Source: Aquiflexum lacus
Lineage (GTDB): Bacteria > Bacteroidota > Bacteroidia > Cytophagales > Cyclobacteriaceae
NCBI RefSeq assembly: GCF_015476655.1
Contig: NZ_JABFHF010000008.1
Coordinates: forward strand, 62,001 to 126,000
DNA: 64,000 nucleotides
Direction of reading: 5' to 3'
Part shown: piece after piece, positions 36,091 to 44,132 of the stretch
Layout: every line of letters begins with the position of its first letter
How positions within the stretch are numbered: position 1 is the first letter of the stretch
Notes under the pieces: model-generated
Database searches by the model: none
The model's input: only the letters and a program-made list of their open reading frames with translations
What the model was told of the DNA's origin: nothing
Position numbers and translations under genes: made by a program

Positions 36091-37461
36091 TCAAATCCTC
36101 CCCTTCTTCTTCAACTCAATATCCGTCAACTCAGCGATTCTTACAGGACGGCCGCTTTCTATACTGGTTCGGGCGGCGATGCCTACTAAGATGGACATGG
36201 CTCCGTCTCTTGTTCCGGCGGATTGACGGTAGGGATCGGCCATGTTGGGGTCTTTGAAGAGTTTGTCTTTTAGACGGGTGTCTCCTCCGCCATGGCCTCC
36301 GCCTCCGTGGGGAATGGTGATGATTTCTGTTTCTCCAAAATTCTTTGTGAGGCGAAGTTCATCATGGGCCATTTCCTGCCATGGTTGGCTTTCCTTGATC
36401 CAAGCCTCCAAACGGCCTTTGGTACCATTGAAAGCTATTCTATATCCTTCATAAGGCGAATAGGTGGTAAGGGAATAACTAACCTGCACTCCATTCATAT
36501 AGCGGATCTGAACCGCCATTTTATCATAAATATCGATGTCTTCCCTGAATACACAACCATCTCTCAGGTAACCGTCATGCTGTTCATTGTTCACATATAG
36601 ATCTACCAGATTTTGGCTTTTGGTGATATCCCAGTAAAAATCACATTTTCCTTTATGCGGGCAGGGTCTGCAATGGGTGTGGCGGAATTTGCCGTTTTTC
36701 CCATAAAACTCAAGGGCACCATAAGCAAAAACTTCCTCAGGATCGGAATCCAGCCACCAGTTGAGCAGGTCAAAATGATGGGTGGACTTGTGTACCAATA
36801 GGGTCCCTCCTTTTTCTTTGTATCCATGCCATCTTCTGAAATAATCCGCCCCGTGGGAAGTATTAAGGTACCAATGAAAATCCACAGAGGTGACTTCACC
36901 GATTTCACCCGAATGGAGGATTTCATACATGCGCTGACGATGGGGGGAATAGCGGTAATTGAAGGTGACAATGACTTTCTTACCGGATTTGCGCTCTGCA
37001 TCCAAGATGGCCTGACACTTAAACTGATCCGTGGTCATGGGCTTTTCGGTAATTACATTACTCCCAAAATCAAGGGCCTTGATGATGAATTCATGATGGG
37101 TATTGTCAACCGTAGTCACTATGACAACATCCGGTTTACTTTCAACCAACATTTTGTCAAAATCAGTGTATAGCGGGCATTCTACCCCAATATATTTTTT
37201 CCCATGCTCCAATCGACCCGGGTTGATATCACACAGCCCGACGAAATCTATCTGCTCCTCATAGACTCTTTTCACATCCCTTCCAAACATATTTGTCCCC
37301 CTGACCCCAAGTCCTACAAGGGCTATTTTCATTTTTTCACTTGGGTTGTTATGAAGCGTCAAAGCTTCTGAAATGCTGTTCAAAAAAACTGTACTCGCAG
37401 CAAGTGTGGCGGATTTGGCCAAAAATTTTCTTCGGGATGGGTCGGTCTTTTTGGTTTTCAT
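36091..37461 (-). CDS. Tat-exported Gfo/Idh/MocA-family oxidoreductase
   Basis: A 456-residue dehydrogenase with a twin-arginine signal: SRRKFLAK at 9-16 followed by a hydrophobic stretch, implying export in folded form with its nucleotide bound. The Rossmann motif is GLGVRGTNMF, the catalytic Lys lies in NVITEKPMT, and a C-terminal sheet domain follows. A cysteine cluster (CRPCPHKGKCDFYWD) in the C-terminal domain is notable and could hold a disulfide or metal. Bacteroidota use such exported enzymes in breakdown of modified sugars. It is a single gene, with no tight neighbours. Confidence 0.92.
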   Translation of the reverse strand: MKTKKTDPSRRKFLAKSATLAASTVFLNSISEALTLHNNPSEKMKIALVGLGVRGTNMFGRDVKRVYEEQIDFVGLCDINPGRLEHGKKYIGVECPLYTDFDKMLVESKPDVVIVTTVDNTHHEFIIKALDFGSNVITEKPMTTDQFKCQAILDAERKSGKKVIVTFNYRYSPHRQRMYEILHSGEIGEVTSVDFHWYLNTSHGADYFRRWHGYKEKGGTLLVHKSTHHFDLLNWWLDSDPEEVFAYGALEFYGKNGKFRHTHCRPCPHKGKCDFYWDITKSQNLVDLYVNNEQHDGYLRDGCVFREDIDIYDKMAVQIRYMNGVQVSYSLTTYSPYEGYRIAFNGTKGRLEAWIKESQPWQEMAHDELRLTKNFGETEIITIPHGGGGHGGGDTRLKDKLFKDPNMADPYRQSAGTRDGAMSILVGIAARTSIESGRPVRIAELTDIELKKKGRI

Positions 37462-37544
37462 GGGTTTGGATTAAAGGTTGATTTTAAAAATATCAAAATA
37501 AGTTTAAAAGTCCATCCTTTACTGTGGTGTAAAAAGCAATAACC

Positions 37545-37558
37545 ATGACTTTTATCAG
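37545..37558. promoter_or_regulatory. FNR/CRP-type dyad upstream of hemN
   Basis: ATGACTTTTATCAG fits TGAY-N4-ATCA, close to the FNR consensus TTGAT-N4-ATCAA. It lies 71 bp before the hemN ATG at 37630. The same form occurs upstream of ccoI and the UspA-like gene. Confidence 0.55.
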
Positions 37559-37629
37559 GTTTGGGCAAAGTGATGGTCATAAAAACACTAGGTATAAAAC
37601 GTCAAATTTGTGCACTATCTATGAAGATT

Positions 37630-38991
37630 ATGACTACAATTTCTCCCAAACTTTTGCAAAAGTATAATGTCCCCGCACCACGCTACACTTCCTACCCTAC
37701 TGTACCGCTTTGGTCTGATGACCTGAGTGAAAATGGATGGATCAGTTTGGTCCAAAAGGCATTTGAGGATTTTGGAGAATCTGAGGGAGTCACGTTGTAC
37801 ATCCACCTTCCCTTTTGTGAAAGCCTTTGTACCTATTGTGGCTGCAACAAGCGCATTACCAAAAACCACAATGTAGAAACTCCCTATATCACTTCCATCA
37901 TGAATGAATGGGAGGCTTATCTTAAAATCTTTGATGACAGACCCAAACTGGCAGGTATTCATTTAGGAGGTGGAACCCCTACTTTTTTCTCACCGGAATC
38001 ATTGAATGAGATGCTATCATTTATCATCGGAAGTGCTGAGGTCATGCCTGAAGCGGAGTTGAGTTTTGAAGGTCATCCGAACAATACTACCCGCGACCAC
38101 TTGCAGACTTTGTTTGATTTGGGTTTCCGTAGGGTGAGTTATGGCATACAGGATTTCAATGAAGAGGTACAGAAAGCCATCCATAGGATCCAGCCTTTTG
38201 AAAGGGTAAAAGAGGCCACCGATGTGGCAAGGGAGATTGGTTATGATTCGGTAAACTTTGATTTGATCTATGGTCTGCCGCATCAGACATTGGAAACGAT
38301 TAAGGCTACATTCCAAAAAGTAGCTGAGTTAAAACCGGATAGGATAGCTTTTTACAGTTATGCCCATTTGCCAACTGCATTTCCGGCGCAGCGGAGCTTT
38401 GAAAAGTTCTTGCCTTTGGAATCCGAAAAAAGAGCCCTTTACGAAGGGGGAAAAGTTTTACTATCTGAAATGGGTTACTTCGAAATCGGCATGGACCATT
38501 TTGCCCTTCCGAATGACCCTTTGTACAAAGCCAAGGTAAACAAAACCCTGCACAGGAATTTTATGGGCTATACCACCTCTCCCTCCAAAATATTGATCGG
38601 CTTGGGCAACAGTTCCATTTCTGATGTGTATTACGCTTATGCCCAAAATACCAAGGAAATTGACCTGTACAAGGAACAAATCAGCTTGAAGCACTTTGCC
38701 ATCAGCAAAGGACACAGGATGAGTAAAGAGGATATAAAAACAAGACATTTGATCCTAAACCTGATTTGCAACCAAGTGGCCGAATGGGATTTTTGCTATT
38801 ACTCCCTTCTTGGCAAAAAGAATTGGGACAGGCTCAAGGTATTCAAGGAAGAAGGATTGATCGAATTTGATGCAAAAGGGATAGAAATCCTCCCTGCAGG
38901 TTTACCCTTTATCCGGAATATCTGTATGGTATTTGACCTCCGCATGCAGGAAAAAGAATCAGCGAAGTTTGGTTTTAGTAAGTCGATTTAA
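37630..38991 (+). CDS. hemN: Oxygen-independent coproporphyrinogen III oxidase
   Basis: Radical SAM enzyme that decarboxylates coproporphyrinogen III in haem synthesis without oxygen. From the ATG at 37630 it has 453 residues with the cluster motif CESLCTYCGC (Cys63, 67, 70, 72), the GGGTP SAM-binding motif, and the C-terminal HemN domain. The frame is open to 37561, but upstream codons do not look like family sequence; 37621 is an alternative ATG. The FNR-like dyad upstream and the cbb3 oxidase locus nearby fit induction at low oxygen. Confidence 0.95.
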   Translation: MTTISPKLLQKYNVPAPRYTSYPTVPLWSDDLSENGWISLVQKAFEDFGESEGVTLYIHLPFCESLCTYCGCNKRITKNHNVETPYITSIMNEWEAYLKIFDDRPKLAGIHLGGGTPTFFSPESLNEMLSFIIGSAEVMPEAELSFEGHPNNTTRDHLQTLFDLGFRRVSYGIQDFNEEVQKAIHRIQPFERVKEATDVAREIGYDSVNFDLIYGLPHQTLETIKATFQKVAELKPDRIAFYSYAHLPTAFPAQRSFEKFLPLESEKRALYEGGKVLLSEMGYFEIGMDHFALPNDPLYKAKVNKTLHRNFMGYTTSPSKILIGLGNSSISDVYYAYAQNTKEIDLYKEQISLKHFAISKGHRMSKEDIKTRHLILNLICNQVAEWDFCYYSLLGKKNWDRLKVFKEEGLIEFDAKGIEILPAGLPFIRNICMVFDLRMQEKESAKFGFSKSI

Positions 38992-39035
38992 AAATACTAG
39001 TAGATTGTTAAATTTAGGTTGGCAATTTGTTGGAT

Positions 39036-39307
39036 TCATTTCGGAAATAATCTATAAATATCTCTTCGGTGAGCTATTAAAATAAATCTTATCGTATCAT
39101 TTCCTACCTGTTCAATTCCTATCCTGTATTCACCTAACCTGATTCTATAATAGGTTTTAAATCCTGTTAATTTTTTTATGTTCGGAATTTCCGATAAAGT
39201 TTTTACGCTTTCGCAGGTTGAAATGGTTTTTTCGATTTTGATAAAAACTGATTTATTCTTGATCTTATCAAGTGATTTTTCAAAGATTTATCAAACTCGA
39301 CTATCAC
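39036..39307 (-). pseudogene. RelE/ParE-family toxin, disrupted by a single-base frameshift
   Basis: Starting from GTG 39307 (GTGA overlap with the antitoxin stop), the frame reads VIVEFDKS and then breaks. After one frame shift it continues LDKIKNKSVFIKIEKT to GFKTYYRIRLGEYRIGIEQV and RFILIAHRRDIYRLFPK, ending in TGA at 39036. This is a full RelE-type mRNA interferase C-terminus. The span is 272 nt, one short of 91 codons. Adding one T to the TTT run (plus-strand AAA at 39282-39284) restores the expected FEKSLDKI, so a one-base deletion in a homopolymer is the simplest cause. A sequencing error is possible. Confidence 0.85.
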
Positions 39308-39501
39308 CTCTCCTTTAATTTCTGCATTATAGATTGAGGATCAACAGTCTCACCTGTTTTTAATTGATCCATTGCTGTGCCAAGTACAAGATCTTCAAAT
39401 TGTTCATCCTCTAAATTAATAACAGTCCCTCCTAGTTTTTTGGCAAGTCCAGAAAGTATCTTGTTACTTTTGTTGTCTGCTCGAATAATAATAGCTCCCA
39501 T
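39304..39501 (-). CDS. Antitoxin of a RelE-type toxin-antitoxin pair
   Basis: A 65-residue acidic protein (MGAIIIRADNKSNKILSGLA, then KKLGGTVINLEDEQFEDLVL and a C-terminal helix). It resembles the small antitoxins that precede relE in Bacteroidota. It would bind the toxin and its own promoter. The stop TGA overlaps the toxin GTG, the usual coupled arrangement. The toxin frame is broken, so this antitoxin may now be an orphan, perhaps still able to neutralise related toxins elsewhere. Confidence 0.75.
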   Translation of the reverse strand: MGAIIIRADNKSNKILSGLAKKLGGTVINLEDEQFEDLVLGTAMDQLKTGETVDPQSIMQKLKER

Positions 39502-39635
39502 AATTAAATTTTTTATAAAGATACATATTCTATTTATTGTTTTGACTCAACCTTTTAGGTGTCTTTTACTATTCTCTTTGGAAAAAAACACCTAAAATAT
39601 TCAAACTCCTTTACATAAAATCTGATTCATTCCTA

Positions 39636-40142
39636 TTAAGGAATCTTGAGAACCAATTCAGCATTCAAATTAAAAGCTAACTTCTTCGCCTGTTTGACAG
39701 CCTTATTCTTTTTTGAATAAACAAACGAAAACACAGGTTTTGAAGCATCCGAATATAGGAATATCCTGAAATCCGTAACCTTTCCCGAAAAAGTCGGACT
39801 AATGCCATTCGGTATGTTGGTAATTACATAGCTGTTTGAAATTACTTTTACTGTCGATATTTCAGAAAGTGTTGTCCACTCTCCAAATTTGAAACCAACA
39901 ATTGAAAAATATTCCTTGAATCTTTTTTCGGAAAAATCGATAAGCGTACCGCTGTAAGAAGATACAATTCCAAGACCAATAACGATAGCACCAACTCCTA
40001 CCCCTATAATCTTTTCCATAGAACTTTCACTCTCCAAAAAAAATGGGCTCAGCAAAGCAAATAAACCTGCAATTATCAAAACCGGTCCCAAAAGGTGAGG
40101 GCCGGAAATCAGGTTTCTTTTTTTGAAGTTGAAATTATTCAT
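39636..40142 (-). CDS. Small membrane protein, unknown function (PH-like cytoplasmic part)
   Basis: A 168-residue protein. Two hydrophobic helices (about 17-36 and 44-64) are followed by a roughly 100-residue beta-rich cytoplasmic domain (DFSEKRFKEYFSIVGFKFGE, then ISTVKVISNSYVI) with the look of bacterial PH-like domains. No named family recognised. It has the same orientation as the lipoprotein gene upstream, with a 181-bp gap, so co-transcription is uncertain. Confidence 0.6.
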   Translation of the reverse strand: MNNFNFKKRNLISGPHLLGPVLIIAGLFALLSPFFLESESSMEKIIGVGVGAIVIGLGIVSSYSGTLIDFSEKRFKEYFSIVGFKFGEWTTLSEISTVKVISNSYVITNIPNGISPTFSGKVTDFRIFLYSDASKPVFSFVYSKKNKAVKQAKKLAFNLNAELVLKIP

Positions 40143-40323
40143 GGGAGGGTTTATTGTTTTTTTTAGGTAACCGGAATCGTTTCATAGTATTTTCTATTCA
40201 CCTAAATGCAAAATGGTCTTACCGCCTAATTGGATAATTTGTTAAAACCTCGAATTCAATAACAGTACCTAATTCAAATATTTTATTTGCCTCTGCGTCG
40301 GACTGTCATTTGTTTTTAAATAG

Positions 40324-40827
40324 TTACCTGCAGTTTTCCTTTTGGTCAGCCATCCTTTGATAAATTTCAATATCAGTCATTACCCCGAATTCAATTGTTG
40401 GAAAGCATTTCGTATGATTAAAAAGTATTCCATAAGCTCCATTTTCAATCTCTTCTCTATCAATGAAAACCATACCATTATCAGAGTCCATTGCAATAAT
40501 TCTTTCCGTTTTAAATTCTATTTTAAGATCAGCAGATGATAGAGAATCATTCACTTTACTAGCGTAAAAACCGAAATCAGAATCTACTTCATAAAGTCCA
40601 GAATCTTCACCGTGTACTTCTAATAACCGGTTGAATTCTTTTTCATTTGGGCGTAGAAAAATCAGGTCATAATTTTTTGCGAAGATAGTATCTACATAGG
40701 TCAGCTGAGTTTCTGCTACCCTCTCATTTTTTAACTTCTCCAATTTTCTCTCTTTCTTGTCATTTTTACAGGAAATGATGCTGAGAAGTCCAAATAGAAT
40801 GAAAATCATTTTAATTGTAGTTTTCAT
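40324..40827 (-). CDS. Small lipoprotein, unknown function
   Basis: A 167-residue protein with a lipoprotein signal peptide (lipobox SIISC, Cys20) followed by a charged KNDKKERKLEKLKN stretch and a globular part of about 130 residues. No recognised family. It lies between the TauE/DsbD-like gene (171-bp gap) and the 39636 gene. The gap 40828-40998 holds no visible gene. Confidence 0.6.
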   Translation of the reverse strand: MKTTIKMIFILFGLLSIISCKNDKKERKLEKLKNERVAETQLTYVDTIFAKNYDLIFLRPNEKEFNRLLEVHGEDSGLYEVDSDFGFYASKVNDSLSSADLKIEFKTERIIAMDSDNGMVFIDREEIENGAYGILFNHTKCFPTIEFGVMTDIEIYQRMADQKENCR

Positions 40828-40998
40828 TATGCAGGTTACTTATCAGTCAGAAAAAACCAGACTAACTTGTTAAATATAAAGAGAAAACTCTTATTATTCA
40901 TTTTTATAGATCCAAACCTTAAATTGGACTCGTTTACTTTAAATTAAGTTTAAAGTTTAAAGCCAAAAATATAACTTTCCTTTACCCTCAGGTTTCTC

Positions 40999-41703
40999 TC
41001 ACTCACACATCGTCATCTCCACCTTTTCAGCCCCATAGTCAAATACCTGCAGCTTGGGACTTACATAGTGTATTCCTAAACCCAAACCCCTGACAATAAA
41101 CAAAATCCCAATAAACATCGCAAGATAAGGGAGTGCATTGGTCAGTTTAGTCCTGAGAGACAGAGAGAGGATTTTGCCGGAGACCATCACAGCGATCAAC
41201 ATGGGTATGGTTCCGATTCCAAAAAAGAACATGTACAAAGCTCCATATATCGGACTTTGAAGTGCCAAGGAGGCTACCAATGCAATGTACACCATGCCAC
41301 AAGGCAACATTCCATTTAATAATCCTGAAGCGAAAAAAGCGGGAGTTCCACCCTTTTTCAAAAAATAACCCAATGAAGATTTCAACTTGGAAACTGCACC
41401 AAAAAGGCCGGACCGGGTAATTAACCTTTCGGAGCTTTTGTAAAAAAATGCCATCAATAATATCAAAGCTCCCATCAAAATGGAAATCCATTGTTGGATT
41501 CCTGCCAGGGCCAAAGAAAAACCAATCATACCGATGACCGCACCGAGTATGGTATAAGTAAGCGTTCTACCTAGGTTATAGATGATTTTATTGCGTAAGA
41601 ATGGGGCATTGTCTTTGGCTGATACCGCCAAGGCGATAGGTCCGCACATCCCCAAACAATGGAATGAACCCAAAAACCCCAATAAAAACGCCGTCCAGAT
41701 CAC
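40999..41703 (-). CDS. TauE/SafE- or DsbD_2-type membrane protein of the cbb3 locus
   Basis: A 234-residue protein with six to seven membrane helices. The N-terminal FHCLGMCGPIAL motif (HCxGMCGP) is typical of the DsbD_2/UreH-like transmembrane group, commonly annotated sulfite exporter TauE/SafE. In Bacteroidota it regularly follows fixH in cbb3 clusters. A role in copper or thiol delivery for oxidase assembly is suggested by position and by the cysteine motif, not proven. The ATG begins directly after the fixH stop (adjacent bases), so it is co-transcribed as the last gene of the locus. Confidence 0.85.
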   Translation of the reverse strand: MIWTAFLLGFLGSFHCLGMCGPIALAVSAKDNAPFLRNKIIYNLGRTLTYTILGAVIGMIGFSLALAGIQQWISILMGALILLMAFFYKSSERLITRSGLFGAVSKLKSSLGYFLKKGGTPAFFASGLLNGMLPCGMVYIALVASLALQSPIYGALYMFFFGIGTIPMLIAVMVSGKILSLSLRTKLTNALPYLAMFIGILFIVRGLGLGIHYVSPKLQVFDYGAEKVEMTMCE

Positions 41704-42129
41704 TTAGATGTTGATTTTTTTCTCTTCGTAAAATTCCTTTCCATCCTCAGACCAACTCAGCTTAATTCTCCAATAGCCTGGCTTCAGGTCTTTGACATCT
41801 ACCGAACTCTTGTTGGTTTCTGTAATATCAAAAACAATCTTTTGATCAAGTCTTGCATCAGATGGTCTGAACAAGTGGAGGATTCCTTTTGCTCCTTTAG
41901 GCAAAAGTAAATCCACTTTTTTGAGTTGGTTATCATAGACCAGGACATTGTAGCCAATTTCACTGGCATTGATCATTTTGTCAATTTGATCTTGATATTT
42001 GATTTCCTCCTCATAGTAATTCTGTGTTACCAGATGGATATCGTCCTGCTTTACACAAACTACTACTAGGCTGATCATAAAAATCACAAAAACTACTATT
42101 GTTATAAATATTCCTTTTCCCCAGTCCAT
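41704..42129 (-). CDS. fixH: FixH family protein
   Basis: A 141-residue protein with one N-terminal membrane helix (about 7-26) and a periplasmic beta domain with the YYEEEIKYQDQIDK helix-like start and the LKPGYWRIKLSWSEDGKEFY end that mark FixH/CcoH-type proteins. It is needed for cbb3 oxidase maturation, probably by placing CcoI/CcoP assembly intermediates in contact. It is separated from ccoG by 511 bp of repeat DNA, unusual inside an operon, so it may depend on read-through or a second promoter. Confidence 0.9.
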   Translation of the reverse strand: MDWGKGIFITIVVFVIFMISLVVVCVKQDDIHLVTQNYYEEEIKYQDQIDKMINASEIGYNVLVYDNQLKKVDLLLPKGAKGILHLFRPSDARLDQKIVFDITETNKSSVDVKDLKPGYWRIKLSWSEDGKEFYEEKKINI

Positions 42130-42205
42130 GTATTTTTTGTTTTAATTGTTGTAATTGAATTAGTTGTTTTGCGGACAGCGTATATTTTTTTTAGGTTGTC
42201 CTGGT

Positions 42206-42290
42206 TTGTCATTTCGAACGAAGAGAGAAATCCGTTCAGCTTAAGGTTTATAGACCTCTCTCCCGATAGCTATCGGGATCGAAGTGACAA
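42206..42290. repeat. MITE/REP-like element with an 18-bp palindrome
   Basis: TTGTCATTTCGA (42206-42217) and its inverted near-copy TCGAAGTGACAA (42279-42290) flank an inner perfect palindrome TCCCGATAGCTATCGGGA (42261-42278). It is a dispersed-type intergenic element, not a gene. Confidence 0.7.
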
Positions 42291-42350
42291 GGATAGGTTT
42301 TTGTTGGTTTCGAATGTGGTTTTTATTTCAATTGTATCATAGACTTCTCC

Positions 42351-42380
42351 TTGTCATTTCGAAAGTAGAGAGAGAAATCT
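42351..42380 (+). repeat. Second copy of the TTGTCATTTCGA-type motif
   Basis: TTGTCATTTCGAAAGTAGAG and onward resembles 42206-42233 (TTGTCATTTCGAACGAAGAG and onward), a partial copy without the palindromic core. Confidence 0.6.
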
Positions 42381-42497
42381 GCCTCCTTAGGTGTTAAGTA
42401 AGTTCCTATTGTTATCAAACTTTTCAATCCAACTTAAAAGCCTCTCGCTTCTCGGTTCTAATCTCTCTCCTCTCCTTTTTTTCTCATCTCCTGGCGC

Positions 42498-42531
42498 AAA
42501 ACCTTCGAGGTTTTAAAAACCTCAAAGGTTT
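42498..42531. repeat. Palindromic ACCTTCGAGGT element, third copy
   Basis: AAACCTTCGAGGTTTT (42498-42513) faces AAAAACCTCAAAGGTTT (42515-42531) with one mismatch. It is the same dyad as at 26895-27026. Confidence 0.75.
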
Positions 42532-42540
42532 ATCCCTTGC

Positions 42541-42652
42541 CTCTTGGTTCTTGCCTCTTGGTTCTTGACTCTTGGTTCTTGACTCTTGGTTCTTGACTCT
42601 TGGTTCTTGGTTCTAACTTCCTCCTTCTAACTTCCTCCTTCTAACTTCCTCC
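42541..42652 (+). repeat. Two arrays of 14-bp tandem repeats
   Basis: Five units of CTCTTGGTTCTTGA (42541-42610) are followed by three units of TTCTAACTTCCTCC (42611-42652). The last unit of the second array encodes the final codons and stop of ccoG (stop at 42641-42643). No spacers, so not a CRISPR. Confidence 0.9.
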
Positions 42653-44065
42653 CTTATAAACCGGTCCCATAAAGCTGGTATTTATCTTATCGATTTCTTT
42701 TCCGTTTTGGAGCAACAGCAATTTGATCTTTTCCTGAGGCATTTTTACATCTTCATTGTGTTTTACAATAAAGAACCTCCCTTCAAACTTTGACTGCCCA
42801 TCCAAAGTCCAATTTTGATCCCCGACGACCTCTACCCTAAAGTCAGGATTCTCGGTTTTCAACTCTACAGTCTGTGGATCAAAGGTTTTGTTGATAAAGG
42901 TCACTTCGTACAAATTACTGATTTCACCGGTATCCCGGGCCTGATAGGTCATTCCCCTAAATCTTGTAACCGTAGCACCCAAATCATCTCTAGTCGCAAT
43001 CAAAGCCACAAATGCTCCCATTAAGATTATCAACATCAATGAATACACTTTTACTCTTGTTGTAATCAGCTTTTGGGTTCTTTTTTCTACACTGTTATCG
43101 GAGGCATAGCGGATAAGCCCCAAAGGCCTGTCCACTTTTTCCATGACTTCATCACAGGCATCAATACAGGCGGTGCAATTGACACATTCCATCTGAACAC
43201 CATTCCTGATATCAATACCCGTAGGACAAACCTGAACACAAAGACCACAGTCAATACAATCTCCTTTTGGTGTTTCTTCGACCTTATTTTTGCGGATTGG
43301 AGCTCTTGGTTCTCCCCTGACATGGTCATAAGTCACGTTGATGGAATTGGCATCCAACAAAACGCCCTGAAGTCTTCCATAGGGACAAACCACAATACAG
43401 GCTTGTTCCCTAAACCAGGAAAAGACAAAAAGAAAGATTCCAGCAAAAGCCATCAATCCAATAAAGCCTGCCATATGTTCTGATGGTGGCTGACTGACGA
43501 TCTCCTTTACCTGATCCACGCCTATCAAATAAGCCATGACCAAATGGGCTATTGCAAGGGAAATAATAACAAATAGTGTCATTTTAAAGCCCTTTTTCCA
43601 GATTTTCTCCCCGTTCCATTCCATAGCATTCAGCTTGCGCTGTTGATTGGCATCACCTTCGATCCAATATTCTATTTTACGGAAGACCATCTCCATAAAG
43701 AGGGTCTGCGGACAAAACCATCCACAGAATATCCTGCCGAAAACCGCTGTAAAAAGGATAATGAATACAAATAAAATCAAAAGCAAAAAAATGAGTAAAT
43801 GGGTATCCTGAGGCCAGAAAGCTGCACCGAAGATAATGAATTTCCTCTCAAAGATATTGAACAGCATGTAAGGCCTCCCTCCAACTTGGATAAAAGGACC
43901 TGCAAATAGAATAGCCAACAAAACCCAGGAAAGATATGTCCTCAAACGGTAAAATTTACCGGACACCTTTTTGGGATAGATCCAGTTTCGTTTTCCATCT
44001 TCTTTTACACTTCCAAGGGAATCCCGAAATTTATCAGGGTCAAGCTGAGGGTTACTTTTACTCAT
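42641..44065 (-). CDS. ccoG: CcoG, cbb3 oxidase maturation ferredoxin-type protein
   Basis: Membrane iron-sulfur protein that reduces copper for the cbb3 oxidase. From ATG 44065 it has 474 residues with several membrane helices, FCGWFCPQTL, and two cluster motifs CIDCGLCVQVCP and CVNCTACIDAC, then a C-terminal Ig-like periplasmic domain. The ATG at 44098 is possible, but a hairpin (44082-44120) covers it and family N-termini begin near MSKSNPQLDPDKF. The C-terminal GGS and stop lie inside a 14-bp tandem repeat. It follows ccoP by 67 bp on the same strand. Confidence 0.93.
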   Translation of the reverse strand: MSKSNPQLDPDKFRDSLGSVKEDGKRNWIYPKKVSGKFYRLRTYLSWVLLAILFAGPFIQVGGRPYMLFNIFERKFIIFGAAFWPQDTHLLIFLLLILFVFIILFTAVFGRIFCGWFCPQTLFMEMVFRKIEYWIEGDANQQRKLNAMEWNGEKIWKKGFKMTLFVIISLAIAHLVMAYLIGVDQVKEIVSQPPSEHMAGFIGLMAFAGIFLFVFSWFREQACIVVCPYGRLQGVLLDANSINVTYDHVRGEPRAPIRKNKVEETPKGDCIDCGLCVQVCPTGIDIRNGVQMECVNCTACIDACDEVMEKVDRPLGLIRYASDNSVEKRTQKLITTRVKVYSLMLIILMGAFVALIATRDDLGATVTRFRGMTYQARDTGEISNLYEVTFINKTFDPQTVELKTENPDFRVEVVGDQNWTLDGQSKFEGRFFIVKHNEDVKMPQEKIKLLLLQNGKEIDKINTSFMGPVYKGGS

Positions 44066-44081
44066 TTTTTCAGTAATAAAT

Positions 44082-44120
44082 CCCCCTGAAGTTTTCATAC
44101 CGAATGATCTCTTCAGGGGG
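44082..44120 (-). promoter_or_regulatory. Intercistronic hairpin between ccoP and ccoG
   Basis: CCCCCTGAAG at 44082-44091 and CTTCAGGGGG at 44111-44120 form a perfect 10-bp stem with a 19-nt loop. No T-run follows, so it is more likely a processing or stability element than a terminator. It overlaps the longer ccoG start option. Confidence 0.6.
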
Positions 44121-44132
44121 TTGAATTTTATT

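Noticed and set aside
42541-42652. Short regular repeats that could suggest a CRISPR array
   Set aside because: The 14-bp units are adjacent with no spacers, and no cas genes are present.
43073-43483. 136-codon plus-strand frame inside ccoG
   Set aside because: Antisense to the two ferredoxin motifs of ccoG, so coding is explained by the minus strand.
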